Part shown: positions 9,160-17,560 of the stretch, piece by piece | How the letters are laid out: every line of letters starts with the position of its first letter | How positions within the stretch are numbered: position 1 is the first letter of the stretch | Source: an uncultured Victivallis sp. | Lineage (GTDB): Bacteria; Verrucomicrobiota; Lentisphaeria; Victivallales; Victivallaceae | Reading direction: 5' to 3' | Length of the DNA: 64,000 nucleotides | Assembly: GCA_944389935.1 (NCBI GenBank) | Contig: CALXOE010000013.1 | Location: forward strand, 1-64,000 | Position numbers and translations under genes: made by a program | Notes under the pieces: model-generated | The model's input: only the letters and a program-made list of their open reading frames with translations | Told to the model about the DNA's origin: nothing | The model's database searches: none

Positions 9160-10530
9160 CAGTTTCGCACGGCGCGGCGCGCCGCCCACATCCGGAAGGT
9201 CTCCGCAGCGGGCCGCCAGACGGATCAGCACCTGAAGCGGCAGGGGATCTTCCCGGAAACGGTCGATTTCGATCTCGACCGCGAGCGCCGGATTGGCCAG
9301 GTGCGCCGCAGTCAGGCTCCGGACAACCCGCCACTGCCGCGCGAGCGTCGTACCGAAATACGCCGAACTCCCCCCCGAATAGCGATGAACCAGCCGGGTG
9401 AAATCCGCCAGAAACAGGAGTTCCGTCATCAGTGCCGCGCCGAGCAGAATCGCCGCCGTTTTCCGGTAGTCGCCGCGCAACACCGTAAATCCGCGCCACG
9501 CCAGCAGCAGCCAGGCGAACGCCACGACCGAATTGTAATGCGCCTGCGGCTCCACCCGGAGAATCAGCAGACCCGCCGCGAAGAGGACGATCGTGATCCC
9601 GCCGCAGACACAGAGCCGGTCGAACGTGTTCAGCTCATGCCGGCGCCATCTCCGGATCACCGCAATCACGCCGAGAATCAGGAAGAAAACGATCACCGGG
9701 ATCGAAAACATGACCAGCAGTCCCGGAATTCCGAGCCCGATTTCCGGCGTGAAGCGGTCGGTAAATCCGAATGCGGTCAGATTCTGCCAGCACCGGGCGA
9801 CGCCCCCCAGCGCGGAAAACAACGGGACCCGGGCCGCCCCCGCGCCGAACGCTCCTCCCCGCACGCCCTGATACAGCAAGGGTGCGAGCAGCACCAGAAC
9901 TCCCGCGCCGACGGCACAGAATTTCCGGTACTCCCGTCGGAACAGCTCCGGCCGGAAGACCCCTCCCCCCGCCGCGAATCCGAGCGGAACCACCACCGAA
10001 ACCGGCTGCAGGTAAAACATCAGCACGAACAACGCTCCTGCGCCCGCGACGGGCCACATCCGCCCGTCGCGCAGAAAGTGCGCCGCGCAGACCGCGAACC
10101 AGAGCGACAACGGCAGCAGCCAGATGTTGTCCCACGGCATGCGCAGATAAAACCAGATGAAAGGCGAACAGAGCCAGAGCGCCGCCCCCGGTCCCGCCGG
10201 AAGATGCAGACAGTGCGCGAGCCGCAGAATCGCACCCCAGCAGAGCCCGAGCAGAACAACCCCCTTGATCGCGACAATCACCACGGGATTCGAGGTCACC
10301 AGCAGCAGAATCTGGTTCAGCCAGACGATCGGAATCCCGCGGGGAATGCCGGACGGATCGGCGAGCCCCTCCAGCGCGGGGCGGCCGGCCTCGTTCGCAT
10401 CGAGCGCCAGAGCCATCAACTCCGCCTCGTCCCGCAACCAGACCGTATCTCCCGGAAACAACAGCGCCAGCAGTGTCGCGGCGGCGGCGAACAGGAGAAA
10501 ATAATCGAACTTTTTCCAATCGAACCTCAT
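9112..10530 (-). CDS. Polytopic membrane protein, glycosyltransferase-like
   Basis: A 472-residue integral membrane protein with about ten hydrophobic segments. An early loop holds LRDEAELMALALDANEAGRP, whose acidic RDE placement after the first helix recalls the catalytic loop of lipid-linked-sugar glycosyltransferases (GT-C fold, GT39/PMT type). The C-terminal 80 residues are soluble. No Shine-Dalgarno is visible, and the promoter at 10540-10568 puts the start of transcription at or just before the ATG, so the message may be leaderless. It is divergent from another large membrane protein. Assignment to the GT-C fold is inference. Confidence 0.7.
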   Translation of the reverse strand: MRFDWKKFDYFLLFAAAATLLALLFPGDTVWLRDEAELMALALDANEAGRPALEGLADPSGIPRGIPIVWLNQILLLVTSNPVVIVAIKGVVLLGLCWGAILRLAHCLHLPAGPGAALWLCSPFIWFYLRMPWDNIWLLPLSLWFAVCAAHFLRDGRMWPVAGAGALFVLMFYLQPVSVVVPLGFAAGGGVFRPELFRREYRKFCAVGAGVLVLLAPLLYQGVRGGAFGAGAARVPLFSALGGVARCWQNLTAFGFTDRFTPEIGLGIPGLLVMFSIPVIVFFLILGVIAVIRRWRRHELNTFDRLCVCGGITIVLFAAGLLILRVEPQAHYNSVVAFAWLLLAWRGFTVLRGDYRKTAAILLGAALMTELLFLADFTRLVHRYSGGSSAYFGTTLARQWRVVRSLTAAHLANPALAVEIEIDRFREDPLPLQVLIRLAARCGDLPDVGGAPRRAKLLPARSGCGIDLILVE

Positions 10531-10539
10531 ACTTTTTAT

Positions 10540-10568
10540 AAAATAGCGGGAGTATTCCGGATTTGCAA
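10540..10568 (-). promoter_or_regulatory. Promoter of the membrane glycosyltransferase-like gene
   Basis: TTGCAA (10563-10568), 17 nt, then TATTTT (10540-10545) on the minus strand. The -10 box ends about 10 nt before the start codon. Confidence 0.45.
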
Positions 10569-10603
10569 CTGGAAAAAACAGTTTCGGGCAGTAAATTACC
10601 CGT

Positions 10604-12199
10604 ATGAACTATTATGTGTTTCTTGTCATTCTCTTCGCGGCGGCCGGCGTGGCGGCGGCGGGTGCGGGGCGTCTCCGGTTCTCCTTTCCGGAGAAGCTCG
10701 AGACGCGTCTGCTCTGGCTCATGACGCTTCTGTTCTTTCTCGTCTACGCCGCCCTCGGCTGCTACAAGCTCGAGGCGATGCAGATGGGGAACTGGGACTT
10801 CGGCATCTACGACTCGATGCTGCGCAATGCGGCGAACGGCCGCGGGCTCATGCAGGATTACCGGGGGGCATTTGACCATTTTTCCCCGATCTCCCTGCTC
10901 TTCGCTCCGCTCTATCGGCTCTATGACACGCAGATGTGGCTCGTGCTGATTCAGGCGGCGGCACTCGCTTTCGCCGCGCCGCTGCTCCATGCGACGGCAA
11001 AGCTCCGATTCCGGAAAGGGGGTTTCCCGCTTCTGCTCACGGCGATGTATCTCTTCAACCCCTACTATTCGCGGATGGTGCTCTTCGACTTCCATGCGGA
11101 GTCGCTTTTCCCGCTCTTCTTCTTCGGGGCGTTCTACTTTCTGGGCCGGAAACGCATGCTGCCGTTTTTCCTGCTTCTCGCGCTCTCGCCGCTCGTGAAA
11201 GAGGACTTCGTGATCCCCGTCGGAGCAACCGGGTTGTGGCTGCTCACGCAGCGCGGCAGACGCCTCTGGGGAGCGGGGGCGATCGCCGCGGCACTTTTCT
11301 GGACATTTTTCGTACTGAAGATCTATTATCCTTACATACTGAACGTCAACTACTTCCATTACGGACGCTATGAGCTTTTCGCTCCGACGTTCTCTCAGAC
11401 GCTCCACAACGCCGGTGCGATGACCGGGCGGCTTCTCTACGAGAGCGTACCGGGGGTCGTACTGAGCGTCCTGGTCCCATTCGCCCTGCTGCCGCTCGGG
11501 AACTGGAAGATGTTCGTGCTGCTGTGGCTGCCGGTGATCGGCATTCAGCTTGTCTCGGCGCAACCGCACCAGCAGCTGCTGATGAGTCATTACAGTTCCG
11601 CGCTGCTGGCGGTCACGCCGGTCGTCGCGCTGTACGGAATGCGCAGCCTCCGCGCCATGAGCCGGAAACGCAGGCAGCTGCGTCGGCTCAAACAGCCGGC
11701 ACTCGCGGCAGCCGTGGTTCTGATGCTCGGATGCCACGTTGTCTGCTGCGATCTGCCGCTCTCCCGTTACGTCCAGTACACCGTGGACAAACTGCCGCCT
11801 TACCAGGGGGGCGTTCTCTCGCTGCCGCTCAGACCGATCTACTGGGAGGAGATGCTGAACCGGCTGCTGCATGCGGACGGAGCGCGGGCACTCTTTGAAC
11901 AGCTTCCGCTCACGCCGGAGAGCACGGTGGTCTGCCAGAACGAGCCCGGGGTCTGGTTTCTGCCGAAAGCACGGGTTTTCGACTTTCCGGTGATCGGCTT
12001 CGGAACTCCGCCGGTGTTCCGCGCCGACTTTTTCGTGCTGGACCGGAACAACTACAGCGGCCGGAAAGAGACATTCTACGAGCTCCCGCCGGTGCTGAAC
12101 TCACTTCTTCCGGAGGAGGAGTACGGCGTCATCGACGATCCCGGCGGCGTGCTGATCTTCTACCGCCGTGCCACCGGGACTCAACCCGCCGCCCGGTGA
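10604..12199 (+). CDS. DUF2079-family membrane protein
   Basis: A 531-residue protein with about ten membrane helices. The first periplasmic loop contains NWDFGIYDSMLRNAANGRGL and then FDHFSPISLLFAPLY, the signature of DUF2079 predicted membrane proteins, which are thought to be GT-C-type glycosyltransferases. A further conserved block is VLFDFHAESLFPLFFF, followed by SPLVKEDF. The C-terminal domain is soluble and extracytoplasmic. The ATG has no obvious ribosome-binding site; a TAAATT box lies 7 nt before it. The neighbour on the other strand has a similar topology, which suggests a shared role in envelope glycan or lipid modification. Confidence 0.8.
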   Translation: MNYYVFLVILFAAAGVAAAGAGRLRFSFPEKLETRLLWLMTLLFFLVYAALGCYKLEAMQMGNWDFGIYDSMLRNAANGRGLMQDYRGAFDHFSPISLLFAPLYRLYDTQMWLVLIQAAALAFAAPLLHATAKLRFRKGGFPLLLTAMYLFNPYYSRMVLFDFHAESLFPLFFFGAFYFLGRKRMLPFFLLLALSPLVKEDFVIPVGATGLWLLTQRGRRLWGAGAIAAALFWTFFVLKIYYPYILNVNYFHYGRYELFAPTFSQTLHNAGAMTGRLLYESVPGVVLSVLVPFALLPLGNWKMFVLLWLPVIGIQLVSAQPHQQLLMSHYSSALLAVTPVVALYGMRSLRAMSRKRRQLRRLKQPALAAAVVLMLGCHVVCCDLPLSRYVQYTVDKLPPYQGGVLSLPLRPIYWEEMLNRLLHADGARALFEQLPLTPESTVVCQNEPGVWFLPKARVFDFPVIGFGTPPVFRADFFVLDRNNYSGRKETFYELPPVLNSLLPEEEYGVIDDPGGVLIFYRRATGTQPAAR

Positions 12200-12207
12200 C
12201 CCGCCGC

Positions 12208-12245
12208 AAAAAAAGAGAGCCCGGCCCGACGCCGGACGCTCTCTT
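12208..12245 (-). terminator. Terminator of transketolase, possibly bidirectional
   Basis: Arms AAGAGAGC plus CCGGC (12213-12225) pair with GCCGG and GCTCTCTT (12231-12245), with a two-base bulge. On the minus strand the hairpin is followed by seven T residues (12208-12214). It may also end the plus-strand gene stopping at 12199. Confidence 0.8.
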
Positions 12246-12281
12246 CTGCTGATATCCGATTACCCGGAGTGCGTATGACGA

Positions 12282-14363
12282 TCATTTGCCGCAGTGGCAG
12301 TCGTCGTCACCGCAGCCGCAATCGTCGCCGCAGCCGCAACCGCAGCCGCACTCATCATCATCCTCTTCGGCGCAGACGAAATGTTCGCCGATCCGGTCGA
12401 GGACTCCTTCCGGCGTAAAGCCGAATTTTTCGGCCAGCACCTTGTACGGGGCGGAGGCGCCGAAGTGATCGAGCCCGATCGCGAGGCCGTCGCGTCCGAT
12501 GAACCGCTCCCAGCCGAACGTCGTACCCGCTTCGATCGAGACACAGCACATGCACCAGGAGGGGAGCACCTCCTCCTGATAATCGATGTCCTGCTTCAGG
12601 AAGAGCTCCTGGCTCGGCATCGAAACCACGCGGACACCGACCCCTTTCGTGCGCAGGAGCTTCGCGGAGTCGAGCGCGAGGTTGACTTCGGAACCGGTCG
12701 CCACAAGGATGATGTCGAAATCCTCATCATCCTCGAGTACGAACGCGCCTTTCGAGACGTCGACTTTCTTCGCCATCTCCGCGTCGTAGGGACGGAGATC
12801 CTGGCGGGTCAGCAGCAGCGCGACCGGGCCGTCGGCCTCGAGTGCCGCCGCCCACGCCTGCGCGACCTCATGCGCCTCGGCCGGGCGGATGACGGTCAGG
12901 CCGGGGATCGTCCGCAGCATCGCGATCTGCTCGATCGGCTCATGCGTGGGCCCGTCCTCGCCGACGTAGAAGCTGTCGTGCGTAAAGACGTAGATCTCAT
13001 GCAGTTTCATAAGCGCGGCCAACCGGATCGCCGGTTTCATGAAGTCGCTGAACACGAAGAAAGTGGAAGTGTACGGAATCGCCGTTCCGTAGAGCGCCAT
13101 GCCGTTCCCGGCACACCCCATCGCAAACTCGCGAACGCCGAAATGGAGATTGCGCCCGGCCGGATTTTCGGCAGAAAAGTCGCCGCCGTCCTTGATGTTC
13201 GTCTTGGTCGAGGGCGCGAGGTCGGCCGCACCGCCGAAGAGCGCCGGAACGAGCTCCGCCGCTTTCTGAAGCACGACGCCCGACGAGGCGCGGGTCGCGA
13301 CCGGCTTGTCGACCGGAGCAACCGCCATGAGCTGCTCTTTGATGTCCGCCGGGACGGAGCAATTCAAATACGCATCAATGAGCTTCGCGCGCCCGGGATC
13401 GGCCTCGAGAAACGCCTGGAATTTCTGATCCCACTCCGCGGCCTCGGCGACGAGTTCCTCGATCCGCCGGCCGAGAAACTCCGTCACCTCCGGCAGGACC
13501 GTGAATTCCCCCTCGGGCATACCGAGATTGCGCCGGAGGGCCTCGACCTCGTCGACGCCGAGCGGTTCGCCGTGAGCGCTGGATTTCCCCTGCTTGTTCG
13601 GCGCGCCGAAACCGATCTGCGTGTATCCGATGATGAGAGTCGGGCGACCGTCGGAATTCTGCGCCTCACCGAGAGCCGCATCGCAGAGCGCGAGGTCGTT
13701 CGCGTTCTCGAGCGTGATCACGCGCCAGTTGTATGCCGCGAACCGCGCCGCGACGTTCTCGGAGAACGCCAGATCGGTCTGCCCCTCGATCGTGATGCGG
13801 TTGGAATCGTAAAAGACGACGAGTTCATCGAGCTTGAGGTGGCCGGCGAGCGACGCGGCTTCGCTTGAAACGCCCTCCATCATGCAGCCGTCGCCCGCGA
13901 TGACGTAGATCTTATTGTCGGCCAGGCCGGCGCGGTCGAGTCCGGTTTTCGCCGCGAAATAGCGTTTTGCGATCGCCATGCCGACCGCCGAGGCGAACCC
14001 GGTGCCGAGCGGCCCGGTCGTGATGTCGACTCCGGCGGTGTGACCGAATTCGGGGTGTCCCGGCGTGAGACTTCCCCACTGCCGGAAATTCTTCAACTCC
14101 TCCATCGAAAGCCCGTAACCGAAAAGGTGCAGCAGCGAATACTCCAGCATCGACCCGTGCCCGGCCGAGAGCACGAAACGGTCGCGTCCGATCCACGCCG
14201 GATTCTTCGGGTTGTGACGCATGTACTTATACCAGAGCGTCATCGCGAAATCCGCACAGCCGAGCGGCATACCGGGATGCCCCGACTTCGCTTTCTGGAT
14301 CGCCTCCGCCGAAAGCATCCGGACGGTATTTGCGGCGAGAAGCGCCTTTTCAAGATCGTACAT
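12282..14363 (-). CDS. tkt: Transketolase with a Cys/Asp-rich C-terminal tail
   Basis: A 693-residue thiamine-diphosphate enzyme of the pentose phosphate pathway, moving two-carbon units between sugar phosphates. Seen in order: SGHPGMPLG, GHGSMLEYSLLHL, GPLGTGFASAVGMAIA, the cofactor motif GDGCMMEGVSSEA, then the pyrimidine domain with FGVREFAMG and HDSFYVGEDGPTHEPIEQ, and the C-terminal domain ending near EKFGFTPEGVLDRIGEHF. Past that natural end, some 30 extra residues follow with nine cysteines and many Asp and Gly (motifs CGCGCGCGDDC and CGCGDDDCHCGK). A second oddity is WCMCC just before SIEAGTTFGW, a place where cysteines are not usual. The tail looks like a metal- or cluster-binding appendage; this is inference. 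Confidence 0.93.
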   Translation of the reverse strand: MYDLEKALLAANTVRMLSAEAIQKAKSGHPGMPLGCADFAMTLWYKYMRHNPKNPAWIGRDRFVLSAGHGSMLEYSLLHLFGYGLSMEELKNFRQWGSLTPGHPEFGHTAGVDITTGPLGTGFASAVGMAIAKRYFAAKTGLDRAGLADNKIYVIAGDGCMMEGVSSEAASLAGHLKLDELVVFYDSNRITIEGQTDLAFSENVAARFAAYNWRVITLENANDLALCDAALGEAQNSDGRPTLIIGYTQIGFGAPNKQGKSSAHGEPLGVDEVEALRRNLGMPEGEFTVLPEVTEFLGRRIEELVAEAAEWDQKFQAFLEADPGRAKLIDAYLNCSVPADIKEQLMAVAPVDKPVATRASSGVVLQKAAELVPALFGGAADLAPSTKTNIKDGGDFSAENPAGRNLHFGVREFAMGCAGNGMALYGTAIPYTSTFFVFSDFMKPAIRLAALMKLHEIYVFTHDSFYVGEDGPTHEPIEQIAMLRTIPGLTVIRPAEAHEVAQAWAAALEADGPVALLLTRQDLRPYDAEMAKKVDVSKGAFVLEDDEDFDIILVATGSEVNLALDSAKLLRTKGVGVRVVSMPSQELFLKQDIDYQEEVLPSWCMCCVSIEAGTTFGWERFIGRDGLAIGLDHFGASAPYKVLAEKFGFTPEGVLDRIGEHFVCAEEDDDECGCGCGCGDDCGCGDDDCHCGK

Positions 14364-14450
14364 CTGCTGGAATTCCTTTCTTTTTCGTTTAGAGGAACTG
14401 GAAATTTTCCTGTTGTTGCGCTATTTTTTCTATATGACGATACGGTATTA

Positions 14451-14479
14451 AATTTAACACCTCTTCCGCCGGAAAACAA
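14451..14479 (-). promoter_or_regulatory. Promoter of transketolase
   Basis: TTGTTT (14474-14479), 17 nt, TAAATT (14451-14456) on the minus strand, giving a leader of about 80 nt. A moderate match. Confidence 0.4.
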
Positions 14480-14508
14480 GTCAGACGGCGATACAAATTT
14501 ATAAGATT

Positions 14509-15531
14509 ATGACGGAACGGTTCATCACATCGACTCTGAACAGACGCGACCCGGCAAAAGAGGTCACGCTGCGCCCCCCGAAATTCGCGGACTTCCCCGG
14601 GCAGGAGAAAGTCAAAGATCAGCTTGAACTCTTCGTCGCGGCCGCGAAAGCGCGCGGTGAGGCGCTCGACCACATTCTGCTCTGCGGGCCGCCGGGACTC
14701 GGCAAAACCACGCTGGCCTACATCATCGCGAATGAACGCGGCACGAACCTCAAGAGTTCGAGCGGACCGGCGATCGAGAAACCCGGCGACCTCGCCGGAC
14801 TCCTGACCGCGCTCGAACCCGGAGACATCCTTTTCATCGACGAGATCCACCGGCTGAACACCACGGTCGAGGAGTATCTTTACAGCGCGATGGAGGATTT
14901 CTTCATCGACATCATGCTTGAACAGGGGGCGGGGGCGCGATCGGTGCGGCTCTCGGTGCCTCACTTCACGCTGGTCGGTGCGACGACCCGGCAGGGGATG
15001 ATCTCCTCGCCGCTGCGTTCGCGTTTCGGACTGAATATCCGGCTCGACTATTACGACACCGACAGTTTGACGAAAATTCTGAAGCGCTCCGCCGGAATCC
15101 TCGGAATCGAAATCGACGAGGAGGGCGCGCGCGAAATCGCCGGACGCTGCCGCGGCACTCCGCGCATTGCGAACAATCTGCTGCGCCGCGCCCGTGACTA
15201 CGCGCAGATCCGGGCCGACTCGGTCATCACCGGCAAGGTCGCGGCGGACGCGCTCGGACTGTTGCAGATCGACAACGACGGATTGGACGAGATGGACATC
15301 CGGATTCTCGAGACGATCATCGGGAATTTCCGCGGCGGACCGGTCGGACTCAAGAACATCGCGGTCTCGGTCGGCGAGGAGGAGGATTCGATCGAGGAGG
15401 TGTATGAACCGTTCCTCATCCAGCGCGGATTCCTCGTGCGCACGCCGAAAGGGCGCGTCGCGACGCCGAAAGCGTGGGAAAAGCTCGGACTCTCCCCGCT
15501 GCGCGGCGGCGATCAGCAGACATTATTTTAA
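14509..15531 (+). CDS. ruvB: Holliday junction branch-migration ATPase RuvB
   Basis: A 340-residue AAA+ motor that, with RuvA, drives branch migration of recombination intermediates. Seen: [18 protein letters not shown], Walker [10 protein letters not shown], Walker B FIDEIHR, sensor [18 protein letters not shown] with the arginine finger, and the C-terminal winged helix ending [12 protein letters not shown]. Length is normal for the family. No good Shine-Dalgarno precedes the ATG. ruvA and ruvC are not in the window. It heads a run of five same-strand genes reaching to 20280. Confidence 0.97.
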   Translation: MTERFITSTLNRRDPAKEVTLRPPKFADFPGQEKVKDQLELFVAAAKARGEALDHILLCGPPGLGKTTLAYIIANERGTNLKSSSGPAIEKPGDLAGLLTALEPGDILFIDEIHRLNTTVEEYLYSAMEDFFIDIMLEQGAGARSVRLSVPHFTLVGATTRQGMISSPLRSRFGLNIRLDYYDTDSLTKILKRSAGILGIEIDEEGAREIAGRCRGTPRIANNLLRRARDYAQIRADSVITGKVAADALGLLQIDNDGLDEMDIRILETIIGNFRGGPVGLKNIAVSVGEEEDSIEEVYEPFLIQRGFLVRTPKGRVATPKAWEKLGLSPLRGGDQQTLF

Positions 15532-15567
15532 CAGAAAACCGATACGAACAGGAACAGGAGGCAGCCG

Positions 15568-16281
15568 ATGGCGGCAAGGTGGGCGGAAGCTCTTTTGAAA
15601 CTGCAGACAATCGATCTGCGCATCCGGAAACTCGAAACACGTCTCGCTCTGCTCCCGAAAGAGATGGAGACTCTCAAGGGGAAGCGCGATGCCGCCGTTG
15701 CCGAAGTCGCGACGGCGGCGAACGCGGCGAAGAAAATCGAACTCAACCGCAAGAGCGTCGAATCCGAGATCGAAAAACTCAACGGCGAGAATAAAAAACT
15801 TCAGCAGCAGTCCTCCATGGTCAAGAAGAACACCGAGTATCAGGCCATGCTCGGGACGATCGCACTCAACAACAAGAAGATCGGGGAACTCGAAAGCCGT
15901 GAGCTCGAACTCATGGACGAATTCGAGGAGGCGAAGAAAGCGTACCGCAAACTCCGGCAGAACAACGAAGCCGCCGTCAATGCGATCCGCGCGGAATTCG
16001 ACGAACTCGTCGCCTTTGCGGGAGATCTCAAGAAAGAGATCGCGCAACTGAAAGCGGAACGCCCGGCCGACGTCCGCGGCGTCGACGCCGAAACCCTCGC
16101 CCGCTACAACCGGCTGCTCAACGCGAAAGACGGAATTGCGCCGCTCGTGAAAGTCGAGAACGAGATCTGCGGAAGCTGCCACCTGCGCGTGACCCGTCAG
16201 GCGATGACCAACATGCAGAAAGGCGCCGTCACAAGCTGCGAAAACTGCATGCACTTCATCTATCTCGACGACGCGGAGTAG
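15568..16281 (+). CDS. Coiled-coil protein with C4 zinc ribbon (CdsZ/DUF164-like)
   Basis: A 237-residue protein. Residues from about 10 to 175 are a long heptad-rich helical hairpin (many Lys, Glu, Leu), and the last 45 hold a four-cysteine zinc ribbon, CGSC then 22 residues later CENC, with the usual GIAPLVKVENEICGSCH lead-in. This is the plan of the conserved bacterial zinc-ribbon family that includes chlamydial CdsZ (CT398), known as a partner of secretion ATPases and sigma-54. AGGAGG lies upstream of the ATG. Its exact role here is not known. The next gene begins 8 nt downstream. Confidence 0.85.
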   Translation: MAARWAEALLKLQTIDLRIRKLETRLALLPKEMETLKGKRDAAVAEVATAANAAKKIELNRKSVESEIEKLNGENKKLQQQSSMVKKNTEYQAMLGTIALNNKKIGELESRELELMDEFEEAKKAYRKLRQNNEAAVNAIRAEFDELVAFAGDLKKEIAQLKAERPADVRGVDAETLARYNRLLNAKDGIAPLVKVENEICGSCHLRVTRQAMTNMQKGAVTSCENCMHFIYLDDAE

Positions 16282-16289
16282 CGCCGGCG

Positions 16290-17555
16290 ATGGAGAAGCT
16301 GCCCGGAAAACTCCCGAACGATTTCGCCGAGCTGGTCCACCGCGGCGTCGAATCCGACGTGCTCGACTACAAGGCCGCCCTCTGCTGGACGAAGATGACC
16401 CGCCAGGCGAAAGGGAAGATCGTGCGCCACTGCCTCGCTCTCGCGAATACGAAAGGCGGCTGCATCGTCATCGGCGTCGGGGAGGACTCCTCCGGGCATC
16501 CCTCGGTCTACACGGGACTCAACCGGGAGCAGATCCACTCGTTCGACCCGACCACGGTCGGGCAGTTTGTGAACCGTTACGTCGAGCCGCCGATCGAATT
16601 CACGATCGAGCGTCCCGTCGTCGACGGGAAGCGCTATGCGATCTTCGTGGTGCGCCCGTTCCGGAGTCTGCCGCACGTCTGCACGAGCGGAATCGAGGGA
16701 GAGCTTCAGACCGGGGTCTTTTACATCCGCACGCCGGACGCCTCGAGCCGTCCGGCCTATCGCGCGATCGAGATGCAGATGCTGATCCAGCGCGCGCTCC
16801 GCAATCAACGTGAGGAGCTCGGCCGCATGCTGCGCGGACTCCTCTACGAGAGCCGCCTCGCAACCGAACCGGATAACGCAAGCGAATTCAAAGCCGCGCT
16901 CGCAAACGCCACAGTCTTCTTCAAACGGCGGCAGAATCCGCCGCGGAACGTGCCGTCGCTGCTCGTGAATCTCATGGTGACTCCGCCGCGCTATCACTCG
17001 GAAGCATTCAGTTTAAGCGCGTTGCGCCGGGCGGTCGATGCGGCGCTGCCGTCGCTGCCGACGCCGGAGTTCCTCGATTCGGACGAGATCCGCAAAGCGT
17101 ATGTCACGAACACCTCGCTGCGGGCACTCTCGCGGAAAGGGCGGAGAATGTGGCAGCTCTTCAAAAGCGGCATGTTCCACTACATCGCCTATCTGCCCGT
17201 GCCGGAGCATGAGCTCGACTTCACGCTGCTCGTGCGCAAGATCGCCGAAGCGTACCGCTTTCTCGGACGGCTCTACGCGGAACTCGGTTACGCCGAGGAA
17301 CTGCTTTCGATCTCGTTCACACTCGAAAACACCGAGGAGGTCCGGCTGCTGCTGCCGCACAAACCGCGGGCGAAATTCATCTGCCGGATTCCGAAAATCG
17401 CGATCGAGATGTCCCGCAGCGCCGCCGATCTCGCGAGCGGGGAAGCCGCTCACGCGGCCCGCATGACGGCAGAAATCGCCGAACGGTTCAACATCTCCGA
17501 TCACTATCTGCAGAACCTGCCCGAGATGATCGACGACTATCTGGAGCAGCGATAG
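16290..17555 (+). CDS. AlbA_2/Schlafen-type putative nucleic-acid-binding protein
   Basis: A 421-residue protein. Residues about 10-160 carry the AlbA_2 (Schlafen AAA-like) fold pattern: ESDVLDYKAAL, then HCLALANTKGGCIVIGVGED with the glycine turn, and a later VYIRT-like strand (VFYIRTPDASSRPA). The rest, about 260 residues, is predicted mixed alpha/beta with no family I recognise. Proteins of this type appear as regulators, RNA-binding factors or defence components. Sandwiched between the zinc-ribbon gene and a DinG-like helicase with gaps of 8 and 5 nt, it is probably translated as part of a nucleic-acid-handling operon. Confidence 0.7.
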   Translation: MEKLPGKLPNDFAELVHRGVESDVLDYKAALCWTKMTRQAKGKIVRHCLALANTKGGCIVIGVGEDSSGHPSVYTGLNREQIHSFDPTTVGQFVNRYVEPPIEFTIERPVVDGKRYAIFVVRPFRSLPHVCTSGIEGELQTGVFYIRTPDASSRPAYRAIEMQMLIQRALRNQREELGRMLRGLLYESRLATEPDNASEFKAALANATVFFKRRQNPPRNVPSLLVNLMVTPPRYHSEAFSLSALRRAVDAALPSLPTPEFLDSDEIRKAYVTNTSLRALSRKGRRMWQLFKSGMFHYIAYLPVPEHELDFTLLVRKIAEAYRFLGRLYAELGYAEELLSISFTLENTEEVRLLLPHKPRAKFICRIPKIAIEMSRSAADLASGEAAHAARMTAEIAERFNISDHYLQNLPEMIDDYLEQR

Positions 17556-17560
17556 CGACG

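Noticed and set aside
9635..11872. A 745-codon open frame on the minus strand
   Set aside because: It runs across two divergent membrane-protein genes and gives an Arg/Glu-rich sequence without any domain; a mirror frame.
12285..12365. Possible CRISPR or microsatellite locus from the CCGCAG-like repeat
   Set aside because: The repeats are short, without spacers, and are explained by the in-frame Cys-Gly codons of the transketolase tail.
12294..13868. A 524-codon plus-strand frame through the transketolase gene
   Set aside because: It mirrors tkt and its start lies in the repeat that encodes the Cys-rich tail; no ribosome-binding site or motif.
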